Below are positions 23,431 to 35,180 of a stretch of 64,000 bases of DNA, in pieces. A program made the position numbers and the translations under genes. Every line of letters begins with the position of its first letter. The stretch's first letter is position 1. The DNA is from Protostelium mycophagum (lineage: Eukaryota; Evosea; Variosea; Protosteliida; Protosteliaceae): contig KV920962.1 of the NCBI GenBank assembly GCA_002081555.1, positions 1 to 64,000 on the forward strand, written 5' to 3'. The notes beneath the pieces are model-generated. The model did no database searches. It was not told the DNA's origin and saw only the letters and a list, made by a program, of their open reading frames with translations.

Positions 23431-23931
23431 TGTGTCAAAGTCTCAAAGCGTACAAGCCAAGACCCCTTCGGGTGTTTTCTGAGGAGATTTTGTGCCTGAA
23501 TCCTTGAGTTACCGTTTCATCGTAATGAAACATACAACAACTCTGTGTGGCAGAGCGATTTTATGTTGCAAAGACTGCTGCTTTGCCGAACAAGTCGTGT
23601 TGCAAAAAATTGTTTATAGAGGTGACCTTTCAAATGTATATTGGATTTGTGCACGTTGTCGAGTGCTACGTTGCAAAAACCAGACTAGTTTTGTGTTATG
23701 GAGGCACAAAAATGCAGTGGATTCGCCTTGACGAACAGTAGATTTTATTGTTGCAAAGCTACATAACCAAAGACATGCACATAAATTCTTTTAAAATAAA
23801 ATTTTACTGAAATCTCCCACCTCCCAATCGTTCAAATCACTGTAAAAATACCTACACCCGTCAGTCCAATTTTATTTCCACGAAATCTCATCGAAATTTC
23901 CACGAGATCTCATCGAAATTTCCACGAAATC

Positions 23932-25344
23932 TCACTCGTATTTCATGAGCTCCAAGCCGAAACCTTCTCTAAGCGCTTGTCTATGTTGCTTCACGAGCTC
24001 ATCAAGACTTGGTACGACTTTCACTGTGGAAGAGTTGACTGTCTTAAAACCTTCTGGGCAAGACTCCAGCAGAATATTCGCGATATCCTTCTCTACAACG
24101 GCTCAATGTTTTGGTCCCGTCACTTGAGAATTCGTGGAAAATCGGAAATTGAAAAGTTTTCGGTGAGGTTTCTGGAGATTTCGAGGAAATTTCTGGGAGA
24201 TTTCTGACCTTCAACACGGGACACGATGATATTCTCCGGTTTTGTCTTAGACAGGCGCGTAATGTAAGTCCCAAGAGGCTGTCCACTGAGCAATTTCTTC
24301 ACCTCGGCATGAGACATGTAACCCTGAAAAAACCTGGAAAATTCAGATGTACATTTTTGGCGGGAAAATCTCACGGGTATTGTAGTTCTTGGTTGGTCTG
24401 AGGAGGTCAGTAATGGATTCGGTTTGTGATGAGCTTACCTTTTTGACACAATCCTTTAGAGGTCCAAAAACCTTGAGAAAATTTGCAAAACGATAGACAC
24501 TGACATACGCCGTTCTTGATGGATCTGAAAAATGAATGATCATGATCGTCCATCATTTCGATCTTAATTTGATCTGATCGACTTACCGAGGACATACTGT
24601 AATCTCCTTGCATCGTCATCTGAAATCTTTCCGCACTCTTTAGATAGAGCCTGTAAGAATGAAGCCCAACTGGCCATAAAGGTCCCCTGGCATGGTTTCA
24701 TTTCTATCTGCTTCGAGTTTTTCCGCTCTCGAGGACTGGTTACAACAGCCCCCACCTCAAAGGATTCCGACCAAAACTTCTCGCCGGCTTCAACTTTAAT
24801 GTGCGAGGAGAAGTTGTTATGTTCTGAAGCGAAGGCATAAGTCTTCCTTGGTATGCCTGGGATTATGTCAATGGATGGAAAAATGTGCCAATCGAAGAGG
24901 ACACAGACCATCTCTTTCAGTTTTTGCATGAGATCTTCCGGGAGATTTTGTAGACTTCTTTCCATCCGTTACAGCGAGGTCAGATTGTATCTGCGCCGCC
25001 TCTTTATAGAGGGATATGTGGATTTGATCGAAAGAATGGCATAATCTGTGTGATGCCAATAGATGGTTGAAAACCTCTTTGTGTTCTGGAAGACACAGTT
25101 GTTCCAGTTGTGTGTAGAATAATAAAGAGGCCTCCGATAGATTTGTTGGTATGAATTTGGTCTTATCATCTTTTTTTGTCCTTCCATATTGATCTATCAT
25201 GAGTATGACGAATTGGACTGATCGAATGTACTCTGAGAGACTAACTGGTTGGTCAGAAGACCTGCTCTGCAGGAGATCTAGTATCTTCTCGCATCTTTTG
25301 GTCGTTGCCTCCAACACCCTTGCGATCTCGCCCTTCTGTGACAT
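23932..25344 (-). CDS. SH2-domain protein with helical/EF-like N-terminus (Cbl TKB-like)
   Basis: The ATG at 25344 opens a helical region (EKILDLLQSRSSDQPVSLSEYI, VFNHLLASHRLCHSF). A second part follows (SWASFLQALSKECGKISDDDARRLQYVLDP, then SVYRFANFLKVFGPL) resembling the divergent EF-hand segment of Cbl or STAT-like cores. The SH2 domain reads FQGYMSHAEVKKLLSG, then GTYITRLS with the phosphotyrosine-binding Arg in TRLS, and ends VVPSLDELVKQHRQAL and LELMKYE before a stop at 23932. Order and spacing resemble the Cbl tyrosine-kinase-binding module, but no RING follows. True SH2 proteins point to amoebozoan or animal-like phosphotyrosine signalling. A donor overlapping the stop leaves room for a further exon. 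Confidence 0.75.
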
Positions 25345-25965
25345 GTCTCGGCTTTATAGACAACGTCGGCCTTTCGACCGAATGTCTGGGTGTAAAATGA
25401 TGGATCGATGCTCTTGTGGCTCTGCCGATCTCGATCCAAAGTGAATTTTTCGCAGGAACCTTGTCCCGCCGTTGAACGCCTGTCACACACCGAAAACTCA
25501 ACTTGATCTTCCTATGTTCACACAAGGTCACCTTGGGCTGTTTGCGTTTGTGGCGGTCAGAAAGGACACTACTTCAGGTTTGAACGAAGTTGAGGAGCGT
25601 TGGTGCCAACCTTTCAGAAAGGGTTGAGATCTCTGTGCATTGTTTGACAGCGTCGAGCCCTCATTCTAATGTCAAGGCGAACATCATGACAGTCTGTTGC
25701 TGTACACATTCCATCAATATTGATGTGCAGAACTGCTGGAATTTCATTTCAGCATAGAACTCAACCTAAAAACTCTCGTTGTAGACTGGATCTTGAATAA
25801 ATATCCGAGAATTTCGCTCACATCATAGGAAATCATCCTACTCTTGGAAGGTTCATTCCTTCTAATATCGCATACATATAGCGTGATAAAACGTCACATC
25901 ATTTAGGGTGAGGTCGTATGATTTTATGGATGTCAAAAAATCGATTGATGTCTGAAGGACGTGTA
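25345..25965. other. shared promoter region of SH2 and kinesin genes
   Basis: About 620 bp between divergent starts. It has CTCGTTGTAGACTGG at 25780, the intron-type word. No gene is supported here. Confidence 0.4.
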
Positions 25966-28900
25966 ATGAGCGATCTCACACAACCTAATGTCTTAGTTGG
26001 CATAAGAGCTCGTCCGCTAAATGAAAAGGAGCTAAGGCATAGTATGGACCTCAATTATCCTCTTTCAGTCATTTTTAGTACCCAATACCCTATTAGAGGC
26101 TGATTATGCTTGAAGGTAGTAACATCCCATGGATTATCAATACGGAGCTTCGATCGATTACACAAGCCCCCGGACAGAATGAACCACCATCGCCGATCAG
26201 AAACTTGGCACAAGATGCCTTCTCAACGCCCGAAAAGCCAAAAGTAAAAACTAGTTTTCTCATTCTTCATCCTCTTTATGATGATCTCCAAAAAATTGAA
26301 AATTCAACTGAAAAAATTCAGAGCAGACCATCTACTGCCACACCGGCAAGGACACCTCTTAAAACACCCATGCTGTCCACGCCAAAGACAAGCAGCACGT
26401 TGAGGACGACCCTCACTACAACTCCATCGAGAAACCCGAGGCCTGGAGAGACATCAAGAGACCAGACATATATTTATGGTAAATATTATTATCCTTTTGA
26501 TTTTAATTTTTACAGATTGCGTTTTTGACCCGAATAATGTTACAGAAGAGGTGATTTTATTTAATATTTATTTTGAAATTTGAAAAAAATTGGTCTAATT
26601 ACATACTTCAGATTTACGATACGATGTGTGAGAGGGTGATCAAATCTACAATGCTCGGTTATAACGGTAATATTTCCCGCCAAATTGAAATGCTCATTAT
26701 CCCTAGGAACGATTTTCACTTACGGTCAGACTTCTTCCGGAAAAGTGAGTGAAATTTATTCATTGTACATAGCACGTCATGTCATGTGCATCATGTACAT
26801 GACATTTCCTAATGTCGACATTGATGACGTCAGACTTTCACCATGAAGGGGAGTGCTCAACAGCCCGGCATTATCCCGATGTCTATATATGATATCTTTG
26901 CCTTCATTGAGGCATCTAAAGATAGAGAGTTTTTATTACGCGTTTCATATTTGGAGATCTACAACGAGATTATAAATGACCTTTTGGCGCCTGACAATGT
27001 CAATTTGAAAATTCACGAGGATAAATCGGTGAGAATTCGTCGGATTTTCGAAGAAAATTCCAAGTATTTTCATCATAAAATTCGACTTGTGATCTGTAAA
27101 AAAATTAAAATTAAAAAAATGAAAAGTTTTGGTATAATAAAAAGATACGATTTTATTGAAGAATATATAGAAAGGGATTTATGTTGGTGGACTGAAAGAG
27201 GAGGTCGTGATGTCACCAGAGCATGTATTTTCACTCATCAGTCATGGTGAAGGTGAGCACATCTACAACTCGCCACAATTTTCAAGGAATTTATTTCACC
27301 TCACATTATCATATTTCTGGCTGTTTCATCAGAATTTGGCGCCAAATTTAATTGGTTTAAAATTCAAACGAAAAATTGTTGAAAATCCACTGAAATTTCC
27401 CAGCACACAGACATATCGGGGCAACCGACTTCAATGAACAGAGCAGCAGGTCCCACACTATTTTTAGAATGGTGATTGAGAGTCGGGAAATTTCCGGGAA
27501 TATTCCCGTGCAAAAGGCTCCTGTCCGAATCTCCGTCCTGGTGAATCCCCGATTCTCCACCGAATTTCCCCGAAATTTCGATCTGACGCGTTGTAGAATC
27601 TGATCGATCTGGCCGGATCTGAAAGGGCTTCACAAGAGGTGATTAACGGTGAAATGCGAAGGAAGGAAGGAGCATACATAAACAAATCTCTATTGACTTT
27701 GGGGCAAGTCATCTCCAAGTTGAGCGACAAAAAAGACGACGCGTAAGTTTTTTCACCGAAATTCGAAGCCTCTGAAGTGGATGAAAGAAAATCAATTGGA
27801 AAACCATAATTTAAATTTTTTCAGCGGACACATCCCGTACCGTGATTCCAAACTGACTCGGATTCTACAAAATTCTCTTGGCGGGAACGCAAAGATAGCC
27901 GTTATATGCACAATCTCACTCTGCCTTGCCAACTATGAAGAGACCAACTCCACACTCAAGGTGAAATTTCGTGGAAATTTCGACGAAGATTACTGACCGT
28001 TGTAGTTTGCAGCGAGAGCGAAGAAGATGAGAAACAAAGCGGCGATCAACGAAGTCATGGATGACAAAGCACTCATCAAAAAGTAATTTATTTTTCACTC
28101 TATGAAATAAAAAATATTTCTACCAATTGAAAAAAATCCAGATACCAGAACGAAATCACGGACCTCAAAAAAAAGTTGGAAGACGCTCAAAATTCACAGA
28201 AATCTCTCGAAGAACTCGACCATATCCGGTAATCTACAACTCGCCAATTTATAATCTCAATCCAAGAATATTCAGAATATTTTTATTTACGAACTTTGAA
28301 ATTTCGCTGAAATTTCCAGGGCACAGAAGGAAAAGATGGAAGCGAACTTCTCAGAGCTGTCCGAAAAATTGGCAGAGCAAGAGATGGCCGTTGCTGAGTA
28401 CCAAGAGAAAATCAGACATTTGAACAGATTGATCCTGAATTCTCAAAACGTGTCCAACACGTTAAATAACGAAGAGACGACCACGTCATCACCCTCCGCT
28501 GTAGATAGAGGTGATTCTCATCTACGACTATCTACAACGCGTCCATTCTGTGCGGCTTTGCCGCACAACATAAATCACGAGTAGACAAAGCGAAAATTGC
28601 AGCGAAAAAATATCTGAAATTAATTTTATCCAAAAATGACTGGTTGTAGTTCAGAGATCAGGCGACAGAGAACGTCGCAGTTCAATCTACCGCATCGGTC
28701 TCGGAAAATTGGACTATTCCGCGGATTTAGTGGGGTCACCCTCCACTACACCGAGACGACACCTCAATTTACGTACGAGCATGGGAGGTGAGGCGCCGGA
28801 AGACCCAATGGAGCAGCTGAGGAAAGAGGTGAAATTTGAAATGACCATTTTGGCGGGATTTTTAATACTATTTTTAGAACACGGAACTGAAAGAGAAATT

Positions 28901-29203
28901 GCGGTTGGCTGAAGAAAAGATGAAAAATATGCCAAAGGTAAATTTCGATGAAATTTCAGGTAAATCTCAAGGAGAATTGCAGGAAAAAGACTTTCAAGAC
29001 ACGATGCTGGAGCAAGAGCTGCAGATGCAAATATTAAGAGCGGACAATAACATATTGACTGAACAGTTGAAAGAATCGGAGGCACAAGTTGTCTCCCTAA
29101 CTGAGATGATCGCACAATGGGTAACCACTTCGTTATGAGCATGTAGAATGTGACTGACAACAAATAGAAACAGAGGATCCACGCAATGGACAACGGCCAA
29201 TAA
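25966..29203 (+). CDS. kinesin motor protein, kinesin-7 (CENP-E)-like
   Basis: Microtubule motor with an N-terminal motor domain ([15 protein letters not shown]). A low-complexity Thr/Ser/Pro insert (about 26230-26450, [22 protein letters not shown]) interrupts the early motor. The P-loop GQTSSGKTFTM is split by an intron; switch I is [11 protein letters not shown], switch II DLAGSE, and [20 protein letters not shown] follows. The neck [13 protein letters not shown] leads to coiled coils ([26 protein letters not shown]). The tail is short, so it is smaller than animal CENP-E. About 15 exons; the start at 25966 is chosen over two in-frame upstream ATGs (from 25918). Many introns carry the recurring intron words. 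Confidence 0.9.
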
Positions 29204-29257
29204 AATTATTTTACATCGCTCATTCGTCTCATTTTCTCATTTTATTTACATTAGCGG

Positions 29258-29766
29258 TTATTGAAGGATCAGTCTCATCATACTCGGTGATGGTGGAGCG
29301 AACACATTATATGATTCTAGCGTCTCTTGACCCTCTAAAGACATGGCTCTCAGCAGATCTCCTTGAATCGGTGTCGATTGGATCTTCTTAGCATCTCTTC
29401 TCGCTGTGGGTGACCGGACGTGTCTGTATCTGTCCATCTCTTTCTTTATGTCTGCTCGCTTGTATGTGGATCGTGCGACCTTGTTTTGTTTGCGTTACAG
29501 AGAAATTCGCGTTTGTGCTTCCGAACCAAGGAACTGTCAGAAAACGTCAGATTCACACTTAATATCTGGAATCTGACAGGTGAAATGACAGATCCTGGTT
29601 GCTGTGGAGCAAAATATGCAATATTGAGATCTGCAGGCGTGATGCAGGCGTGACTTGGGCTTTCAGCGACTGAACCGACAATCACAAAGAGGTTGTGCGG
29701 CAGCACAGCGGCTGCAGCTCGGATTTTGGTAGAGGTTGGCGGGATAGAGATCCCAAGCGAAGTCCA
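29258..29766 (-). CDS. small unrecognised protein, exon structure uncertain
   Basis: The C-terminal exon is clear: VARSTYKRADIKKEMDRYRH, then RRDAKKIQSTPIQGDLL, AMSLEGQETLESYNVF and the stop at 29258. It is basic, then helical. The 5' part is ambiguous: an ATG at 29766 opens a Cys-rich frame (CSRCAAAQPLCDC) while an overlapping frame gives ITPADLNIAYFAPQQPG. It converges on the kinesin gene with 54 bp between stops. Confidence 0.4.
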
Positions 29767-29957
29767 TAGCAACGCGCGGGCACTTTGGGCTGACCTTACT
29801 TTGGATGCGTGCGAATTTCTTGGTTTCCGCAGAGTTTGGTGCGAATCAACTACGAATCTATAAATAGAATGATCAGCACTGTTTCGTGGCTCGTTGCTAT
29901 GGTGATCACCCCACAGCGACCAGAAGATCTAAGACTCCACTTTATTGTGTTTAGAGT

Positions 29958-32900
29958 TTAGGGAGATGCTGGTCTGTTGTGTTGGTTGTACTTTTGTTCC
30001 AAGTTGTTCAGAACAGCAGGAAGCTCCTCCAGAGCTGGGCTCTTGTGCTGTGAAAAGTCAGAAAGAGCTTCTATGAGTTCCGAGGTGTATTTGTGGATCA
30101 CCAAAGCCTGGAAAAAACACCAGGAATCTTTTTTGGGCTTTGGCGCCACTCGCGGGCACAAAAAATGAAAAAATACAGAAAAGTTTTAAAAACTACATAA
30201 AAGTTTTAAAAAGTACAGAAAAGTTGGAAGGAATTTCAGGAAAGTTGAAAAAAATTCAGAAAAATTGAAGAAATTACATAAAAGTTTCAAGAGATTTCAG
30301 AAAAGTTTTAAAAAATTTCAGAAAAGTTTTAAAATAATTACAGAAAAGTTTTAAAAATTTCAGGCTGACCTCAATGGCAAAGATCTTCTTCTCACGTTGT
30401 ATGTGGCAGTAAACTCCCGCCATCTCGGCCTCCACGTCGATCACGTGATCCAACTGGGTGGGGGCAGCAGAGGAGGGGTTGTACTGTGTACACGTCAGTT
30501 GTCGACGTTTTCATTGCGATGTTACCGAGATGGTGTACAGATACTGTTTCAGGGGGGCTTGATGGGTCTCAATGAATTTATTCATAAAGCCCATGTATGG
30601 CTCCTTCTCTCCAAAACTAGCGAGATTTCCGAGGGTTTGTATGCTGTGGTTTGTCATCTACAACGGTATTTTTGGCGGGAAAATGACGTCTACAACTCAC
30701 ACTTTGGAGACCAAGGTGAGGGTTCTTCCTGCCATCAAGCCGGGGTGTTCGTCGGCCAAACCGAAGAGTTTGGGACCAAGGACAGCGGGCCCCCAGAATC
30801 TCAAGAAAATGAAACCTGTCAACGTGAGTTTTCCGTGAGTTTTCGCGCCTTTTGTCTTGGAGAATGACCGTCTACAACGCGTACCTGACACAGCGGTGTA
30901 ACGTGTGTTGTCTTTTTCCCCGAATTTTTCCAGTACGTACTTCTGCAGCTCAGTAAACACCAGGCGAAATTCACTACGAATTTTCAGGAAATTTCCGCGA
31001 ATTTTCCACGAAATTTCTCACATGGGGGTCGCTTCTGCGGAGGCAAAGATGGTGTCTGCGACAGATTTTGACACTTCGTATAGATTTTTCTGGTTTTCTT
31101 CGAGGTTTTCTCCCTTTTCTAATTTTGAAGGGTCCACTTCACAAGATTTCTTGGACGCGATGATCTGCGAAATTTCAGCGAAATTTCGAGGGAAATTCCG
31201 GGAAATGAAGATCTTTCAACTTGAAATTCACCTCGCGGACTTTCTTGCCGATGGTCTTGCGTAAAAAGTTCCCGCCAATTAACTTCATGAAAGCGTCGAC
31301 AGCCTTTGTTGCTATGGAATTTCCGCGGAAAAGTACATCAGAAGTGGCTGTCCCCGTCAGATTTTTTTTATTTTTATATTATTTTATATACAATTTTAAA
31401 TTCTCTTCGAAAAAATTTAAAAGGAGATATTTCGGGGATCACGCCACAACATCACGTGACAAGATATTCGTCGACATGTCTCATAATGTACGTAAGAGAT
31501 CAGAATTGGGATGAAATTTCGGTGAAATTCCGGCGAAATTTCCCACCTGTCTTCTTGACTTCTTGTGCTGTCAAGTGGATCAACATGGGGATGGATTTTG
31601 ACTTGGCCTGAAATTTCACGTTAAATCACGTCGACATGTGCGGTAAGACGAACCTGGAACAAGCGGACCAAATTTTTGGCCACCTCGTCTCTCTCTGACG
31701 TGACCTGTCAAATGTCACTTGGGTCACGTGATCACGTTCTCGTACCTCTCCGAGTGCGTCTACAACGGTGTAGTCAGGCTGGTCCAATAATTTCCAAAAC
31801 TGTTCGTACTCTTCTAATCTCAGAATTTTGATTTCCTGTCATTTAATTAAACATTTATTTTACATCGTTGTAGATGCGTTCCACTTACGGTGTACTTCAT
31901 CTTCAAGCGGATGTCTCCTGGAGATTTCGTGGGTTTTTCCGAGAAAGTTCTGAGCTTGACCCCAGATTCATCAAGGTGGTCAGCAGACAGGGGATACCAC
32001 TTGGAGACTTTGACATTCGCGGGAAGGTTTGACAAGGGAATGACAGCCTGACACGTGTCAGAAATCTCAAGGAAATTTCGAGGAACTTACCGAGCCCATG
32101 AACTCGTCAGAAACGACATCTTTGTCTTTGACGATCAATTTGATTCCTTCCTTGATGTTGTCGATTGTCACCTTACTGTTCTTTTTCAAAATTTGAATCT
32201 CGAATTTTGGCGGGAAAATACTCACAAAGAACAGCTGTAGTTCCACACCGGATTGAGCGTCTTCTTGATGACGGGGGTGGTGTATTTGGTTCCTCCATGG
32301 GAAACACGGATGAAGGGCTGTACACGTTAGTTAACGTGCGCGTTCGCGTGAATAGACGAGACTCACGTCAGAAAGTCCGTTGGAATCTTTCTGTGCCAAT
32401 CCTCTTCCTGAAATTTCGGTGAGATTTTTGGTAAATATCGAGGAAATTTTGTTGCGAAAATTTCAAGAGATTTCTGCGAAATTTCGGGGAAATTTCAGGC
32501 TCACCTTCGATGATACGGACGTCCACTTGCGAAGCGCTCAGTCTGTACACCAGCTCAACATTGATCTCTCCACTGACGTAGTTCTAAAAAAATCGTGAAT
32601 ATGCGCGCCAGGAGAGATCGAACCCGGGACCTCGACTCACCGTCTCGTCCAAATGCTCCAAGGGGATCCAGTTCTCCACTGTCTGCTGGTGAATCAAATT
32701 ACGTATGGGGGTCTTGCAGGTTCCGATCTGTCCCCTTCAGTTTTATTTTTAGAACTGAACGTCACCAGCTCGTCAGTCCCGACTTCGTCGCGGTCGAACA
32801 CGGTAACTACCGCGGAAGTGTTCGGTAAGCTGTGATCCATGTTGAAAGTAAAATCTTCGGCCCAAAGAGGGTCAAGAGATTTCCAAACGGTTTGCGTGGT

Positions 32901-33927
32901 CACGGAGTAGGCACCTAAATAAATCATTTTCCCGCCAAAATTTGAATTTTGATTAGGTCATTTCCATCAATATATTGTACCATCAGAAAGAAAATATGTA
33001 TTGTAAAAATGTTGACATACCGACTTGTACAACACAGTAGGGGTCTGAAAGTCCGGTGATGTCTTTAGGAGTCAAGTTACGAGCCTCCGCCACTACAACC
33101 AGTCAATTCTCTAAACGGCATGGTCGTGAATTCAGTATGTTGAATGACATTCATGCCGCAGATGACACTTTTACAAAGAGATCATCCAAATTACCTCTGA
33201 TATAGAAGAGACCGTGGACTCTGCAAGGACTGTTGTCCTTCATCAGAGATTGTGTTTCTCCTCTCTACGTTCATTTAATTTTCAATGTCATCGATTGTTT
33301 CCTAGAATCTCACCTTAATGGCCTCTTTGAACAAGGCAATCCACTGTTGTTTCTCTAAAGAGGATGATGAGAAACAAAAATTAAATTGACAACGAAATTG
33401 GCAATACCTTCCTCGGACTCTGCAGCGAAGAGACCCTTTCTCATGCTGGTGAGAGAGTTATGGATTTTAAAGACAAAACTGGAACCCTTGAAGTCATCTT
33501 CATCGACCACCTGATACCCCATTAAGACGAAAGATCTACGAAGATCGTGACGAAGTCGTACCTCATTGTACTTGGCAATCTCGAAGACACCAGCGGGGGA
33601 TTTGTCCTGTCCAACTTCGGCTTTGACCCATCAAGATTATATATAACAGACTTACCGTCTTAGAGTTGAAATAAAAGATGGCATCACGAGTGACCACAAC
33701 CCATCTCTTATTCCAACGTCCAAACCCGCTTTCAGTCCATTTTTTCAGAAATCCATCACGGATCTTGGACTGTTCAAGACTGGCAACAGATGTGTTCTCG
33801 TAGAGGGAGTTTTTAGACTAAAGAAGTGGTTAGGTCAAGATGGACGGCCGCTGTCACTTACCATCGGGAAGAATGTGTTGACATTGGCACTGATACACAC
33901 TACAACCACACACGCCGATACAGACAT
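29958..33927 (-). CDS. Ras GTPase-activating protein, PH-C2-C2-RasGAP
   Basis: Negative regulator of Ras at membranes. It begins at 33927 with a short hydrophobic stretch, then a PH domain (IRDGFLKKWTESGFGRWNKRW). Two C2 domains follow: one with DITGLSDPYCVVQVG and SLDPLWAEDFTF, a second with DSNGLSDPFIRVSHGG and LNPVWN, both with Ca-binding Asp residues. The RasGAP domain has the arginine finger in TLFRGNSIATKA and the family signature FLRFWGPAVLGPK. The C-terminus ends ALEELPAVLNNLEQKYNQ at 29958. About 20 short introns are dense in GAAATTTC and TCTACAACG words. Architecture is like RASAL/GAP1 but with an N-terminal PH. Decayed fragments of one exon lie near 5.6 and 6.5 kb. Confidence 0.92.
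30165..30362. repeat. degenerate AT-rich tandem repeat in RasGAP intron
   Basis: About ten imperfect units of roughly 20 bp around CAGAAAAGTTTTAAAAA fill one intron of the RasGAP gene. The intron is several times longer than its neighbours, so the repeat expanded within it. Confidence 0.75.
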
Positions 33928-34194
33928 CAGCGATAAACTGTTGTTGTGTTGCACCACCGACAGTGGTTAGAAACCTGAAGAACTCTATAATTATAATTGC
34001 AGGTACACCAAACTGTTCTTTGTGCGAAGCGCGATGAACGCGATGAAACGCCTTTAAACTGTGGTGAAAATCAAAGAGAACACTATTATTGAAAGTCAAG
34101 CTCCTCTTATCTCAAGCTTCTTCGTTGCAAAGGAGAAGAACCAGCGTCACCCTACAACCAGACCAAATTACGGGATGAGCCCATTTTACGAGGG

Positions 34195-35066
34195 ATGGGA
34201 AACGCACAAGGCTCAGAGTTCTCTGCTGAGGACATACAGCAGATGAAAGAACAATCAAATTGTAGGTCTCTTTGTGATATCTATCGTCGTTCGAGGTCCT
34301 CAGATGCATATGTTTTTTCATTAAGACATAAAACATGGGCCAAAAGATTTATATATCAGAATGCCAATGTTTTGGCGTTTTAGTTGCATCAGCATCACAA
34401 CACGGATAATAATACAATCGCACAGTCACAGAAAAGGAACTTCGAAGACTCCATCGCCGTTTTAAGAAGTTGGACGTCAACAATTCTGGATCTTTGACAA
34501 CAAATGAGTTCTTAAACATCCCAGAGCTTGCTCAGAATCCGCTGCTGGAGCGAGTCATTTCCATTTTCGATTCCAACCACAACCAAGAGATTGAATTTGA
34601 AGAGTTCATTAATGGTCTAGCACTGTTTTCAGACAGAGGAAAGAAGATCGATAAGCTCAAATGTGAGTCTCCATTATTTAGTATGAGGAATCTTGATGAC
34701 ACCTACAGTCGCTTTTAATGTCTACGACATAGATGGCGATGGATTTATCAGCAATGGAGAACTTTTCCAGGTACTTCACACATTATTTAATAGATAACAA
34801 ATCACATTTAATCGAAAAAGCGCTCATGTTTGGAAGGTCCTGAAGATCATGGTGGGAAACAATTTGAACGATGTACAATTGCAACAAATCGTAGACAAGA
34901 CCATCAGAGAGGCAGATGAAGACAAAGATGGAAAGATCTCTTTTGATGAATTTGTGAAGGTGAGTCATATGATCTACTCTTGATGATGTTTGATCATTAA
35001 TTCTTGCAGAAAATCGGAGACTCAACTGAGGATCTCGACTCTAAATTGACAATCAGCTTTGAATGA
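34195..35066 (+). CDS. cnbA: calcineurin B regulatory subunit
   Basis: Ca2+-binding regulatory subunit of the phosphatase calcineurin. The ATG at 34195 gives [10 protein letters not shown], a canonical N-myristoylation start. After an intron, [17 protein letters not shown] leads to four EF-hands: [39 protein letters not shown] and [13 protein letters not shown]. The end KLTISFE and stop at 35066 give a length normal for the family (about 175 residues). Five or six exons. It is divergent from the RasGAP gene, 267 bp apart. The catalytic subunit is not in this window. Confidence 0.95.
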
Positions 35067-35180
35067 TGACATAAAAGAAGACATGATGTACACTCTGTTT
35101 CTTGCATGTAAGCCGCAGCTTCACTTTTAGAAATAATGATGGCACATCACCACCCTCTGGAAAGACTTTCATCCAAAGCT

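Noticed and set aside
23524-23731. Plus-strand frame with Cys/His/Trp spacing (YWICARCRVLRCKNQ) resembling a FLYWCH finger
   Set aside because: No supporting splice sites, start or transposase nearby; the match is a few residues and may be chance.
32595-32640. T-arm-like text (GGGTTCGATC on minus) in a RasGAP intron
   Set aside because: The T-stem does not pair and no acceptor, D-arm or anticodon arm is found; at most a tRNA-derived scrap.
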